DNA of 34,426 bases from Flavobacteriia bacterium (GCA_947490145.1 CANLGD010000025.1:1-34426); one strand, 5' to 3'; positions 1 through 9,097 are shown, counted from the stretch's first letter. Notes: a model not told the origin generated them from the sequence alone. Program-made: numbers and translations.

Positions 1-6
1 TTAATA

Positions 7-543
7 TCAACTTAATGGAAAGAAAAAACCTATCCTGTAAATCACAGGAACTGGAACGCCATTTTCTTTTTTTAAGACATAACTTGTAAAAAAAGGACTT
101 GAGGGACTAGCAATGATATCGTAAAAAACCCCAGCATTTAATCTAAAACCAATGTTTACGAATTCATGAGAAAATCCACCACCGATAAAACATGTTGGAA
201 CCCATCTTTTAGGTGAATATAAATTATTGTATTGAAAAGGACTTTTTAAAACTTCAAATTCTGCTCCAGCAAATAAACTATTATTTAAGCGGTAATGGAC
301 AAAACCTCCACCGCCATAAATTGTGAAACCATATTTTTGTCCATAAAAATTTGACCAAGAACGCTGAATTCTAAGTGAAGGACCAAAAATTATATTTTCA
401 TTTTTAACAATTCCATATTTCAATCCTACTCCAAAAGACCCACCAAAAGAGGAGGCATTTGCGAAGCAATCCAAACCAAGTTCTGTTTGTGAAAAGGTAA
501 AAAGTGAATTCGATAAAAAAGTGAAAATCAGTAAAAATTTCAT
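7..543 (-). CDS. Exported protein of unknown function
   Basis: I do not recognise this 178-residue protein. Residues 1-19 form a typical signal peptide (short Lys-containing start, hydrophobic core, ending FTFSQ), so it should leave the cytoplasm. The mature part is rich in Gly, Phe and Tyr in alternating, strand-like stretches and ends in hydrophobic FFFPLS. That would fit a small outer-membrane beta-barrel or a beta-rich periplasmic protein, but this is inference from composition only. Its start lies 11 bases after the stop of the alpha/beta-hydrolase gene on the same strand, so the two are probably co-transcribed with the hydrolase first. The stop codon is just inside the left edge, so the gene is complete. 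Confidence 0.7.
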   Translation of the reverse strand: MKFLLIFTFLSNSLFTFSQTELGLDCFANASSFGGSFGVGLKYGIVKNENIIFGPSLRIQRSWSNFYGQKYGFTIYGGGGFVHYRLNNSLFAGAEFEVLKSPFQYNNLYSPKRWVPTCFIGGGFSHEFVNIGFRLNAGVFYDIIASPSSPFFTSYVLKKENGVPVPVIYRIGFFFPLS

Positions 544-554
544 TTGTAAAAGAT

Positions 555-1181
555 TTAAATATTACAAACCAAAAGTAGTGTTTTCAAATCAATTTTATGC
601 TCTCCATCAAATAAAAAAACTTCGAAATTATTTTTTTTATAAAAATCAGTTACTTTCAATAAATTTTCTGAATTAAAATATTCATCTTTTTGCCCCACAA
701 CAAAAGTCTTTTTAGATTTAAATTCAGTTTTTTCTTCAAAAGCAATTTTTACATCATCTGGAAAAACGCAAGCCCACAAAATAAAATGTGAGAAGTTAAT
801 TTTACTTGTAAATTTCCACCGACTTGCAGTCGCTCCACCTTGAGAAAACCCAAGTAAAGAAATTGATTTATAACTATTTAATCTTGAAATTTCTGCATGA
901 AGACTTTCTAAATAAGAATTATTTTCCTCTATATCAATTTCTCGTAATTCTTTTGTCATCCAAGATGCACCAACTCTTCCAGAAGTTCCATTCAAATAAA
1001 ACCGTTGCGTTCCTTCTGGTGCCACAACATAAAAACCCAACTCAACTAAAGGTTCAAAATTCTTTATAAAATATTCGGCAAGTTGTCCATAACCATGTAA
1101 AACATAGATTATTTTTTCTGAATTTGGGTTTCCTAAGGCCCAAAATCGTGCTTTTTTAGATATTGAAATGAAATTTTGCAA
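555..1181 (-). CDS. Alpha/beta-hydrolase, phospholipase/carboxylesterase-like
   Basis: This 208-residue protein has the alpha/beta-hydrolase pattern. An early HGYG segment forms the oxyanion-hole region (about residue 30). The nucleophile elbow is GFSQGGA (about residues 111-117). A likely catalytic Asp sits in VVGQKDEYF, and a C-terminal His in DGEHKI. The order and the GFSQGG elbow match the small esterase family that includes carboxylesterase/lysophospholipase YpfH/EstB-type enzymes. There is no signal peptide, so it should be cytoplasmic. The substrate cannot be read from the sequence. It is the first gene of a likely two-gene unit with the exported protein downstream. The protein ends soon after the catalytic His, so it lacks any extra C-terminal domain. 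Confidence 0.85.
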   Translation of the reverse strand: MQNFISISKKARFWALGNPNSEKIIYVLHGYGQLAEYFIKNFEPLVELGFYVVAPEGTQRFYLNGTSGRVGASWMTKELREIDIEENNSYLESLHAEISRLNSYKSISLLGFSQGGATASRWKFTSKINFSHFILWACVFPDDVKIAFEEKTEFKSKKTFVVGQKDEYFNSENLLKVTDFYKKNNFEVFLFDGEHKIDLKTLLLVCNI

Positions 1182-1548
1182 AGTTTTTTTGATGTAAAAA
1201 TAGAAATAATATAGATCTGAGCTGCTTAAGGTCGTTGAATTTGAAAGGAAGATAGATTTTTTTATTTTAAATTTCGATTTTTATTGATCTGAAATAAATT
1301 CTCTCCTTGAAGAAGAGATATGTAATTTATTTGCCTTTTTAGATAAAATTAAAATTATTAAAACCTGCCTCCTTCTCTTAAATTACACTGCTAATTATTA
1401 AATTTATTGATATTCAGGCCGCTTAAAACTAAAAGTCTTATTTCGTTACTTACAAAACTGCCTTGTCTTTTCCATTAAAAAATGTTTTCTGACCGCAAAT
1501 TAGCAACGAAGTAAATCTAAATTAATAATTGAACTTAGGTTAATAATA
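1182..1548. other. Intergenic region, no gene seen
   Basis: This 367-base stretch lies between the start of the hydrolase gene and the end of the epimerase gene, both on the minus strand. I see no open frame of useful length, no tRNA-like fold and no strong inverted repeat. It should contain the hydrolase promoter (close to position 1181), but no exact TAnnTTTG box is visible on the minus strand there. Confidence 0.5.
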
Positions 1549-2700
1549 TTACTTTAAAAGATTACATTCGACAATCTTGTTCAATATGAAATTACTTGAA
1601 TTTCCGTCTCCATAAAGATTTTCGTACAGTAATTTATCAGCATTTACATAGAAATTATCAAATTCATTTTTAATTAATTCTTTGTCACTTCCTACCAATT
1701 TTGCACAGCCGCTATCAATCAATTCTACCCAAGGTGTCTCTTCTAGCATTATTAAACATGGTCTTTCTAGAAAAAAAGCTTCCTTTTGAACTCCTCCCGA
1801 ATCGGTTATAACGATTTCAGAATATTTTTCCAAAGCAATCATTTCAATGAAAGAAGCTGGTGGCAACATCTTTATATTTTTATGATTCAGTATTTTATTG
1901 CTAAGTACTTTATCTGCAAGGTGTTCAATCACATTTTTAGTTCTCGGATGAACAGGAAAAATAATATCTAAATCGTGTTTTTCAGAAATATCAATTATTG
2001 CATTAAGAATATTTGCCAAATTTCTTGGATCATCCACATTTGATGGTCGATGCATAGTCAGCAAGCAGTATGACTTCTTTATATTAAATTTATCTTCTAA
2101 ATAAGTTCGACTCATTTTTTGACCAAAAAACAAGGTGTTATCGTACATAATATCCCCACATAAATAATAAGCAGGATTATTATTGGATATTTTTTTTGCT
2201 TCATTAAATTTAAATCCTTCTTTTTCCAATGATTCGTAACCTGAAATAGTGGGAGTAAAAAGTAAAGTACTTAAATGATCTGTCAATATTCTATTTATTT
2301 CCTCAGGAAAATTTTTGTTATAGCCCCTTACTCCTGCTTCGATGTGAATGATTGGTATAAATATTTTTGCGGCAGTTAATGCAGCAGCAATGGTAGAATT
2401 CGTATCACCATATAGAAGCAAATAGTCTGGTTTTTCATCAATCAAAATCTTTTCAAATTTGAGCATTATATTTGCAGTTTGAAAAGCGTGAGAACCAGAA
2501 CCTACTTGTAAATTATACTTTTCTTTTGGGATTTCCAACTCCTGAAAAAAAACATTTGACATATTTTCGTCATAATGCTGTCCCGTATGAACAATTATCT
2601 CTTCAATTTGATTATGAAATGATTTCTTGATTTCTCTGCTAATTGCTGAGGCTTTAATCAATTGAGGTCTTGCACCTACTAAAGTGATTATTTTTATCAT
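1549..2700 (-). CDS. wecB: UDP-N-acetylglucosamine 2-epimerase (non-hydrolysing) family
   Basis: This 383-residue cytoplasmic enzyme belongs to the non-hydrolysing UDP-sugar 2-epimerases, which interconvert UDP-GlcNAc-type and UDP-ManNAc-type sugars for surface polysaccharides. Visible family motifs in order are VGARPQLIK at the N-terminus, GDTNSTIAAALTAA, HIEAGVRGYN with PEEINR, TMHRPSNVD, and TDSGGVQKEAFFLERPCL near the C-terminus. The full family length is present. A segment reading CGDIMYDN resembles the WbpI-type branch (UDP-2,3-diacetamido-glucuronate 2-epimerase) more than classical WecB, so the substrate is uncertain and the symbol is a family label. Its ATG overlaps the stop of the upstream glycosyltransferase by four bases (ATGA), which implies translational coupling in one polysaccharide operon. 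Confidence 0.9.
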   Translation of the reverse strand: MIKIITLVGARPQLIKASAISREIKKSFHNQIEEIIVHTGQHYDENMSNVFFQELEIPKEKYNLQVGSGSHAFQTANIMLKFEKILIDEKPDYLLLYGDTNSTIAAALTAAKIFIPIIHIEAGVRGYNKNFPEEINRILTDHLSTLLFTPTISGYESLEKEGFKFNEAKKISNNNPAYYLCGDIMYDNTLFFGQKMSRTYLEDKFNIKKSYCLLTMHRPSNVDDPRNLANILNAIIDISEKHDLDIIFPVHPRTKNVIEHLADKVLSNKILNHKNIKMLPPASFIEMIALEKYSEIVITDSGGVQKEAFFLERPCLIMLEETPWVELIDSGCAKLVGSDKELIKNEFDNFYVNADKLLYENLYGDGNSSNFILNKIVECNLLK

Positions 2701-3986
2701 TGTATATTTTTTCTTAATAAATCAGCTAAATCTTTTGTTCTATTCTGAATTGAAAAAGTTTCACCCCCTTTTATAAGAGGTAAAGTTTCATTTTTCATTT
2801 TATCATAATATGTAAAGATTTTATCTTTTAAATTATTTGAATCTGAAAATCCTACCACATATGAATTTTCAAGTTTTGAAATAATTTCATGAACATCGCC
2901 TTTTTCATTTCCGATGCACAATATAGGTCGTTTAACTCCTAGGTATTCAAAAAGTTTACTGGTTACAACAAATTCACTATTTGCTATATTATCGATGCTT
3001 AATAGCAATACTGATGCCTCTTTTTGAAATTTAATGGATTCAAAATGAGATACATTTCCTATAAGATTAATTCGATCTAAAATAGAAAGATCGGTCAATT
3101 CTTCCAAAATCGTATTATCAACACGTCCCACTAGATTAATTTTTATGGAATTATAAACTTGTGGATTTTCATTTTTCAATTCTGCCAAAACTTTCCACAA
3201 TATTTTTGGATTGCGATCTTTTAGTAAAGTTCCAACGTGCGTTATGGTCAAATTATTATACCATTTACTTTCATCGATTTCAAAATTAGAAACTTCCTCG
3301 TCGAAACCTGTAAAAAGTAAATTAGTGTCTATTTTGTACTTTTCATCAAATTCTTTTTTCATTTGACTTGCAACAACAGTAACAATATTTGCTTCTGTTA
3401 CTACTTTCTTTTCCAATCTGTGATGCTTTTTATCTGCCAAATAGGATATTTTCATTTTAGAATAATAGTCCATCGTTGTCCAAGGATCTCTAAAATCCGC
3501 CATCCAAGGAATATTAAATTTCTTTTGTAATTTTTCTGCAATTAGGTGCAAACTATGTGGCGGACCAGTAGAGATTATAAAGTCAATTTTATTGTTTTTC
3601 AAATAATTTGAAAGATATTTAACAGATGGTTTTACCCAAAAAACTCGAGCATCAGGGATGAAAAAATTTCCTCTGATCCAGATGGCAAGTTCCTTTTTCC
3701 AATTCTTATCTTCCTTTTTTTCAGAAATAAAACCAGTATTGATGCTTTTTTGACCTGTAAAACGTTGATAAAAAGTGAAAGGCTCGGAAATCTTATTTTT
3801 TAAAACCTGAATTCCCTCTGTCTCTGTTAATAAATTTTCATCAACAAGAGAATAAGATGGGTTTTCTGGCACGTACAAAATAGGTTCAATATCAAATTCC
3901 TTTAAGTATTTTGAGAACTTTAACCAACGGTGAACTCCGGCTGTACCGCATGGTGGCCAATAATAATTAATTATTAAAACTTTCAA
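2697..3986 (-). CDS. Glycosyltransferase, GT4-like (GT-B fold)
   Basis: A 429-residue glycosyltransferase of the GT-B type. The N-terminal half opens with a Rossmann-like strand and a Gly-rich loop (LIINYYWPPCGTAGVHR) typical of bacterial GT4-like enzymes. It also carries STGPPHS and ADFRDPW, which are seen in Flavobacteriia members of this family. The C-terminal half has the donor-binding pattern HVGTLLKDRNP and the acidic SKLFEYLGVKRPIL segment, where GT4 enzymes bind the nucleotide sugar. The acceptor and sugar are unknown. It overlaps the downstream epimerase by four bases, so the two probably serve one polysaccharide or glycoprotein glycan pathway. A TATCTTTG box 17 bases upstream of the ATG is a good promoter candidate, so the pair need not depend on alaS transcription. 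Confidence 0.88.
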   Translation of the reverse strand: MKVLIINYYWPPCGTAGVHRWLKFSKYLKEFDIEPILYVPENPSYSLVDENLLTETEGIQVLKNKISEPFTFYQRFTGQKSINTGFISEKKEDKNWKKELAIWIRGNFFIPDARVFWVKPSVKYLSNYLKNNKIDFIISTGPPHSLHLIAEKLQKKFNIPWMADFRDPWTTMDYYSKMKISYLADKKHHRLEKKVVTEANIVTVVASQMKKEFDEKYKIDTNLLFTGFDEEVSNFEIDESKWYNNLTITHVGTLLKDRNPKILWKVLAELKNENPQVYNSIKINLVGRVDNTILEELTDLSILDRINLIGNVSHFESIKFQKEASVLLLSIDNIANSEFVVTSKLFEYLGVKRPILCIGNEKGDVHEIISKLENSYVVGFSDSNNLKDKIFTYYDKMKNETLPLIKGGETFSIQNRTKDLADLLRKNIQ

Positions 3987-4003
3987 CTTCTAATGTTTGA
4001 ATA

Positions 4004-4011
4004 CAAAGATA
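4004..4011 (-). promoter_or_regulatory. -7 promoter box (TATCTTTG) for glycosyltransferase-epimerase pair
   Basis: Read on the minus strand the bases are TATCTTTG, an exact match to the Bacteroidota -7 consensus TAnnTTTG. The ATG of the glycosyltransferase lies 17 bases downstream. No clear TTTG -33 box is seen at the right distance. Confidence 0.55.
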
Positions 4012-4060
4012 AAAAATACATAGAGAATATAATGTTAATTAAAAAGAATAATCAATGTTG

Positions 4061-4083
4061 TAAAAAAAAGTTTTTTCAAAACT
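4061..4083 (-). terminator. Weak AT-only terminator overlapping the alaS stop
   Basis: On the minus strand, AGTTTT-GAA-AAAACT forms a 6-bp stem with a 3-base loop, followed by a run of T. The alaS stop codon (TGA) lies inside the hairpin. The stem is only AT-rich, so termination may be partial. Confidence 0.4.
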
Positions 4084-6688
4084 CCTTATTAAAATCTTCA
4101 AACGCTTTTTCGATTCCATTTGGATTTTTACCACCAGCAGTTGCGAAAAACGCTTGTCCTCCTCCACCACCGTTGATGTTTTTTGAAATTTCACGGATAA
4201 TTTTTCCTGCATCTAATTTTTTACTTTCTACAATTGAATCAGAAAAAATAATGCTTAAACTGCATTTATCTCCTTCAATTGCTCCAATAATTCCAGCGAA
4301 ATTTTCAACTTCAGATTTAAGTTGAAACAAAATGTCCTTTACAGAAGCGGCATCCAAATGAATTTTTTCTGAAAGAAGTGAAATCCCATTTTTGACAGTG
4401 ATTTTGGTTTTTAATTCTTCTTTTACCAATTTTGCTTTTTCTCTTTGAAAAGCTTCAATTTGTTTAGTTAACAACTGATTTTTATTAAGTAAATCTTCAA
4501 TTGTTAGTTCTACATCTTTTGGATTCTTGAAGATTTCAGAAATCCGATCTAATTTACTTGCTTTTTCTTCAAAATAAATTTCTGCTATATCATTTGTAAT
4601 TGCTTCGATTCTTCTAATTCCTGCAGCGACTGCTGATTCAGAAGTAATTTTAAATAAACCAATTTTCCCTGTTTCTGAAACATGTGTTCCTCCGCATAAT
4701 TCTTTTGAATCTCCAAATTGAATTAATCGAACTTTATCTCCATACTTTTCACCGAAAAGCATCATCGCTCCAGATTTCTCTGCTTCTGCAATTGGTAAAT
4801 CTCGCGCTTCGTCCAAGTGAATATTTGCTTTTATTTGTTGACGAACTAATTTTTCAATTTTTTCTAACTCTTCATCCGTTATTTTTGCAAAATGGGAAAA
4901 GTCAAAACGCAAATAATTTGGATTTACCAAAGAACCTTTTTGTTCAACATGCGTTCCTAAAACAGTTCTCAAAGCGTAATGCAATAGATGCGTCGCTGAG
5001 TGATTTGATGTCGTTAAAACTCTTTTATCCGTATTAATCTTTGCTTTAAATGATTGAATTAAATCATCTGATAATCTATCTGTTAAATGAACAATTAATC
5101 CATTTTCCTTTTTAGTATCAAATATATTAATTTTCACATTTGAACTTTCTAAAACACCTGAATCTCCAACTTGTCCTCCGCCTTCTGGATAAAATGGTGT
5201 TTTATCTAAAACCAATTGAAAAAACTCTTTTTTATTCTGAATGACTTTTCGATATTTCACAATTTTCGCTTCTGCTTGTATTGAATCGTAACCAACAAAT
5301 TCAGTTTCAACATCAGGAATAACTTGCACCCAATCAGCAGTTTCAATAGAAGTTGCTGCACGAGAACGTACTTTCTGCTGATTTAATTCTTTGTTAAATC
5401 CTTCTTCGTCAACAGCTAAATTATTTTCTCTAGCAATCAATGAAGTTAAATCCAATGGAAAACCAAAAGTGTCAAATAATTCAAAAATTGCTGATCCTTG
5501 TAAAGTCGTTTTATTATTCTTCTTTGCATCTTGAATCAATAAATCAATTCTCTTCAAGCCTTGTTCTAAAGTTCTGAAAAAACTCGTTTCTTCTTCAAAA
5601 ATTACTTTTTCAATAATGTCTTTTTGCTTCAATAATTCTGGGAAAGATTCTCCCATTGCTTTTCCTAAAATTACTGATAATCCTGACATAAATGGTTCTT
5701 TCAAACCTAAAGTTTGGTAACCATAACGAACTGCTCTTCGCAAAATTCTACGAATAACATAACCAGCACCTGTATTTGATGGAATTTGTCCGTCAGCAAT
5801 TGAGAAAGCGATCGCTCGAATGTGATCAGCAATTACGCGCAATGCAATATCTGTTTCTTCTTTCTCACCATATTTTACTCCTGAAAGTTGAGCAATGTGT
5901 TGAATTAAAGTTTGAAATAAATCGGTATCATAATTGGACGTTTTTCCTTGTAAAGCCATTGCTAAACGTTCCAATCCCATTCCCGTATCAACATGTGTTG
6001 CAGGTAGTTTTTCCAAACTTCCATCTGCTTTTCTGTTGAATTGCATGAAAACATTGTTCCAAATTTCTACAACTTGCGGATGATCATTGTTTACAAGTGT
6101 TTTTCCATCAATTTCTTCTCTATCAGCTTTTGGACGAATATCAACATGAATTTCTGAACACGGTCCACATGGTCCCGTATCGCCCATTTCCCAAAAATTA
6201 TCTTTTTTTGAAGCTAAAATGATGCGATCTTCTGTGATAAAACGTTTCCAAATTTCGTAACTTTCTGTATCTTGAGGGACATTATCTTTTGTATCTCCTT
6301 CAAATACTGTCACATACAATTGATCTTTAGGGATTTTATAAACATCTGTTAAAAGTTCCCACGCCCAGGAAATTGCATCTTCTTTGAAATAATCTCCAAA
6401 GGACCAATTTCCAAGCATTTCAAACATGGTATGATGGTAAGTATCAACTCCAACTTCTTCTAAATCATTGTGTTTACCGGAAACACGCAGGCATTTTTGC
6501 GTATTTGCAACACGTTTGTTTTTAGCGACAGCATTTCCAAGGAAATAATCTTTAAATTGATTCATTCCAGCATTCGTAAACATCAGTGTTGGGTCATTTT
6601 TCACAACCATAGGTGCTGAAGGAACGATTTGATGTCCTTTACTTTCAAAAAAATCGAAGAAATGCTTTCTAATATCGTGTAATTTCAT
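4076..6688 (-). CDS. alaS: Alanyl-tRNA synthetase
   Basis: An 870-residue class II synthetase that charges tRNA-Ala in the cytoplasm. The catalytic N-terminus carries FTNAGMNQFKDYFLG and the motif-2 region around TYHHTMFEMLGNWSFGDYF. The editing domain has the zinc motif HSATHLLH (about residues 562-567) and CGGTHVSETG (about residue 665), which together remove mischarged Ser and Gly. The C-Ala domain ends in GGGGGQAFFATAGG. Length and domain order match the standard bacterial enzyme, and no essential motif is missing. It is divergent from the MFS gene. A TAAATTTG box 30 bases upstream of the ATG is a plausible promoter. Confidence 0.98.
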   Translation of the reverse strand: MKLHDIRKHFFDFFESKGHQIVPSAPMVVKNDPTLMFTNAGMNQFKDYFLGNAVAKNKRVANTQKCLRVSGKHNDLEEVGVDTYHHTMFEMLGNWSFGDYFKEDAISWAWELLTDVYKIPKDQLYVTVFEGDTKDNVPQDTESYEIWKRFITEDRIILASKKDNFWEMGDTGPCGPCSEIHVDIRPKADREEIDGKTLVNNDHPQVVEIWNNVFMQFNRKADGSLEKLPATHVDTGMGLERLAMALQGKTSNYDTDLFQTLIQHIAQLSGVKYGEKEETDIALRVIADHIRAIAFSIADGQIPSNTGAGYVIRRILRRAVRYGYQTLGLKEPFMSGLSVILGKAMGESFPELLKQKDIIEKVIFEEETSFFRTLEQGLKRIDLLIQDAKKNNKTTLQGSAIFELFDTFGFPLDLTSLIARENNLAVDEEGFNKELNQQKVRSRAATSIETADWVQVIPDVETEFVGYDSIQAEAKIVKYRKVIQNKKEFFQLVLDKTPFYPEGGGQVGDSGVLESSNVKINIFDTKKENGLIVHLTDRLSDDLIQSFKAKINTDKRVLTTSNHSATHLLHYALRTVLGTHVEQKGSLVNPNYLRFDFSHFAKITDEELEKIEKLVRQQIKANIHLDEARDLPIAEAEKSGAMMLFGEKYGDKVRLIQFGDSKELCGGTHVSETGKIGLFKITSESAVAAGIRRIEAITNDIAEIYFEEKASKLDRISEIFKNPKDVELTIEDLLNKNQLLTKQIEAFQREKAKLVKEELKTKITVKNGISLLSEKIHLDAASVKDILFQLKSEVENFAGIIGAIEGDKCSLSIIFSDSIVESKKLDAGKIIREISKNINGGGGGQAFFATAGGKNPNGIEKAFEDFNKEF

Positions 6689-6717
6689 TTTAATCTTGCC
6701 TTTTGTTATTTGATGTG

Positions 6718-6725
6718 CAAATTTA
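6718..6725 (-). promoter_or_regulatory. -7 promoter box (TAAATTTG) for alaS
   Basis: Minus-strand TAAATTTG matches TAnnTTTG and is followed by GCAC, as at several other start regions in this window. The alaS ATG is 30 bases downstream. The -33 element is not obvious. Confidence 0.5.
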
Positions 6726-6800
6726 AGGATTTAAATTTAATTTTATTAATCTCCTTTTCAATTAATCCTTATTTTTACAACTAAATTTATAGTGATTTTA

Positions 6801-8000
6801 ATGAAGCCCATTCAATTAGGACTGAAAGAAAACTGGAAGCAATTTACATTATTAGTAATTGTGAATGCATTTGTGGGCGGAATGGTTGGTTTAGAGCGTT
6901 CAATCATTCCAGAATTAGCTGAAAAAGAATTTCACATTGCGGCAAATTCAGCCATTTTATCTTTTATCGTAGTTTTTGGAATTGTGAAAGCATTGACAAA
7001 CTATTTTACTGGAACTTTCGCAAATGGTTGGGGTAGAAAAAATTTACTTGTTATTGGATGGCTTGTCGCTATTCCGATACCTTTTATAATGATTTATGGC
7101 AATCATTGGAATTGGATTGTTTTTGCAAATGTTTTATTGGGAATTAATCAAGGTTTGACTTGGTCGAGCACTGTTGTAATGAAAATTGATTTGGTTGGCG
7201 ACAAACAGCGCGGTTTTGCCATGGGCTTAAACGAATTTGCTGGATATATTGCGGTTGCCCTTGTAGCTTTTTTCTCTGGATATATTGCCAGTGAATACGG
7301 AATTCGACCTTACCCATTTTACATTGGAATCGGCTTGGTTTTCTTGGGTTTATTCTCAAGTTTTTTTCTGATTAAAGATACAAGATCTCATGTTCAACTT
7401 GAAAAAACAACGAGTTCAATTCCTAAATTAAAACGTGTTTTTTTAGACACAACTTGGCGACACAAAATCTTGGGAACAGTTACTCAAGCTGGATTGGTGA
7501 ACAATTTGAATGACGGTATGGTTTGGGGGATTTTTCCTATTATTTTGTCTCAACGTCACTTTAATATTGCACAAATTGGAATGATTACTGCAATTTATCC
7601 AGCCGTTTGGGGCTTAGGACAACTTTTTACCGGGAAAATGGCTGATAAATTCCCTAAGAAAAACCTGTTATTTATGGGAATGTTTCTGCAAGCTTTGGCA
7701 TTGTTTGGTTTTTTTATCGCTGAAACACTTCCGTTATTTGTGATTTTATCTGTTGCTTTGGGTTTTGGTACGGCTTTGGTTTATCCTACTTTTTTAGCAA
7801 CGATTGCCGAAAATACACATCCTGAAGACAGAGCAAAAAGTATCGGAATTTTTCGACTCTGGAGAGATTTAGGTTATGCTTTTGGAGCAATTTTAACGGG
7901 AATTATTGCTGATATTTTTAACTTAAATGCAGCCATTTTATTTATTGCAATCATAACTTTATTTTCTGCATTGATCATTCTATTCAGATTTAAAAAATAA
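6801..8000 (+). CDS. MFS transporter
   Basis: An inner-membrane transporter of the major facilitator superfamily, 399 residues from the ATG at 6801. A GTG nine bases upstream is in frame, but I prefer the ATG, which gives MKPIQLGLKENWKQF. The protein is hydrophobic throughout, consistent with 12 membrane helices in two halves. A motif-A-like loop, NGWGRKN, follows the second helix, and a second such loop, GKMADKFPKKN, sits at the matching place in the C-terminal half. The substrate cannot be told, though loops of this kind are common in drug/proton antiporters. A TATTTTTA sequence at 6770-6777 is a near-consensus -7 box. The next gene starts 22 bases downstream on the same strand, so the two are likely co-transcribed. 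Confidence 0.9.
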   Translation: MKPIQLGLKENWKQFTLLVIVNAFVGGMVGLERSIIPELAEKEFHIAANSAILSFIVVFGIVKALTNYFTGTFANGWGRKNLLVIGWLVAIPIPFIMIYGNHWNWIVFANVLLGINQGLTWSSTVVMKIDLVGDKQRGFAMGLNEFAGYIAVALVAFFSGYIASEYGIRPYPFYIGIGLVFLGLFSSFFLIKDTRSHVQLEKTTSSIPKLKRVFLDTTWRHKILGTVTQAGLVNNLNDGMVWGIFPIILSQRHFNIAQIGMITAIYPAVWGLGQLFTGKMADKFPKKNLLFMGMFLQALALFGFFIAETLPLFVILSVALGFGTALVYPTFLATIAENTHPEDRAKSIGIFRLWRDLGYAFGAILTGIIADIFNLNAAILFIAIITLFSALIILFRFKK

Positions 8001-8022
8001 AATTTAGATAAAAATTTACCAT

Positions 8023-8748
8023 ATGAAAATTAATCATTTTGCTTTAGTACTTCTTCTTATCACAATAAGTTGTTCTAATAATTCTCAAAAAAATGTCAAA
8101 AAAAATTTAAATTCTAAAGTTAATCATGTTGGTGCAATGAAAAATGTGATGCGAAAAGGGAAGCTCGAAGGAAATATTTACTTGGATTCTCTTTCAAATA
8201 AAAAGCACTTGTATGGTCTTGGTCCAGAAGAATTTCTCCAAAGTGAAATCTTAATTTTTGATGGAAAAGCATATCAATCAAAGGTTTTGACAGATTCCAC
8301 ATTACAAGTGAGAGAGAATTTCAAAATAAAAGCGCCTTTTTTCGTTTATTCAACTGTAAATAAATGGAAAGAGTTGAAATCAGCTAAAACATTAAAAGAT
8401 GAACGTGATTTAGAAATGTTTTTAATTGAAAAAACAAAAAATATTGACAAAGCATTTACTTTTAAAATTGTAGCAGAAATTGATTCAGCTTGGTTTCACA
8501 TTGTAAATTTGCCTAAAGGGAGAAAAGTTAGTTCACCAGCGGAAGCTCATGAAGGAATGATTAATTATTTTATTGAAAATGAAAAAGTGACATTAATTGG
8601 TTATTTTTCCAAAAAGCACCAACGAATTTTCACACATCACGATACATTTATGCACGTTCATTTAATTAATGATGAGAAAACAAAAATGGGACATTTAGAA
8701 AATGTGTATTTCAAAAATAGAAAATACAAGATTTTTATGGCCGAATAA
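8023..8748 (+). CDS. Acetolactate decarboxylase-like lipoprotein
   Basis: A 241-residue predicted lipoprotein. The N-terminus ends in the lipobox-like ITISC (Cys17), so the mature protein should be membrane-anchored outside the cytoplasm. The rest resembles alpha-acetolactate decarboxylase (AlsD/BudA). An early YGLGPEEFLQSEILIFDG stretch matches the family's GxGTFNxLDGELIxxDG, including the acidic residue. Near the C-terminus, MHVHLINDEKTKMGHL matches the zinc motif HxH(x10)H. The family's catalytic Arg in the central VxxR segment seems to be absent here (the region reads FHIVNLPKGRK). It therefore may bind metal without decarboxylating acetolactate, or act on another compound. Classical enzymes are cytoplasmic and of similar size. 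It follows the MFS gene closely. No acetolactate synthase is nearby. Confidence 0.7.
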   Translation: MKINHFALVLLLITISCSNNSQKNVKKNLNSKVNHVGAMKNVMRKGKLEGNIYLDSLSNKKHLYGLGPEEFLQSEILIFDGKAYQSKVLTDSTLQVRENFKIKAPFFVYSTVNKWKELKSAKTLKDERDLEMFLIEKTKNIDKAFTFKIVAEIDSAWFHIVNLPKGRKVSSPAEAHEGMINYFIENEKVTLIGYFSKKHQRIFTHHDTFMHVHLINDEKTKMGHLENVYFKNRKYKIFMAE

Positions 8749-9097
8749 TTTATTTTTAATTTGATTTGATTTAATTTTTACGTGTTCATTCGTTTAATAA
8801 ACTTGACATATGTAATTCAAATTTGAAATAATTACAAAAATTCCTGCAAAAGCAGAAACCATTTACAATGCTTAGCTAGACAAATGGGGATGTAATAACA
8901 AATCTTACCTTGATTCATTCTTGCTTTTTTTTTTTAAAATCCACAGGTTATTGACTTTATCCCAGACTTACTCGGATTTATTCATAAATCCTCAAAAGTT
9001 TTGACATTTATAGGTATAGATATTTATCTTGCTAAAAAATAAAGCACATAAAAAAAGGGAGTAAAAACTCCCTTCCTATAAAATTATAAATTACAAA
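8749..9097. other. Intergenic region with rpsT terminator, otherwise empty
   Basis: About 350 bases lie between two convergent units. The right end holds the rpsT terminator. Otherwise I see only a 12-bp palindrome, TTCAAATTTGAA, at 8817-8828, and a short hairpin, CTGC-AAAA-GCAG, near 8844. No convincing coding frame or RNA gene is visible. Confidence 0.5.
9050..9074 (-). terminator. Rho-independent terminator of rpsT
   Basis: Read on the minus strand, AAGGGAGT-TTTT-ACTCCCTT forms a perfect 8-bp stem with a 4-base loop, followed directly by a T run. It begins 24 bases after the rpsT stop codon. Confidence 0.9.

Noticed and set aside
4684..5037. Plus-strand 117-codon frame inside alaS, and similar long antisense frames in clpB and proS
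   Set aside because: They are shadows of strongly conserved genes, Ser/Leu-rich because of complementary codons, without family features.
6792..6800. GTG start for the MFS transporter
   Set aside because: It adds only three residues; the ATG at 6801 gives a normal N-terminus. The GTG cannot be fully excluded.
8749..9050. A small RNA or remnant gene in the long gap before rpsT
   Set aside because: Only short palindromes (TTCAAATTTGAA, CTGC-AAAA-GCAG) were seen, and no promoter-plus-terminator pair encloses them.
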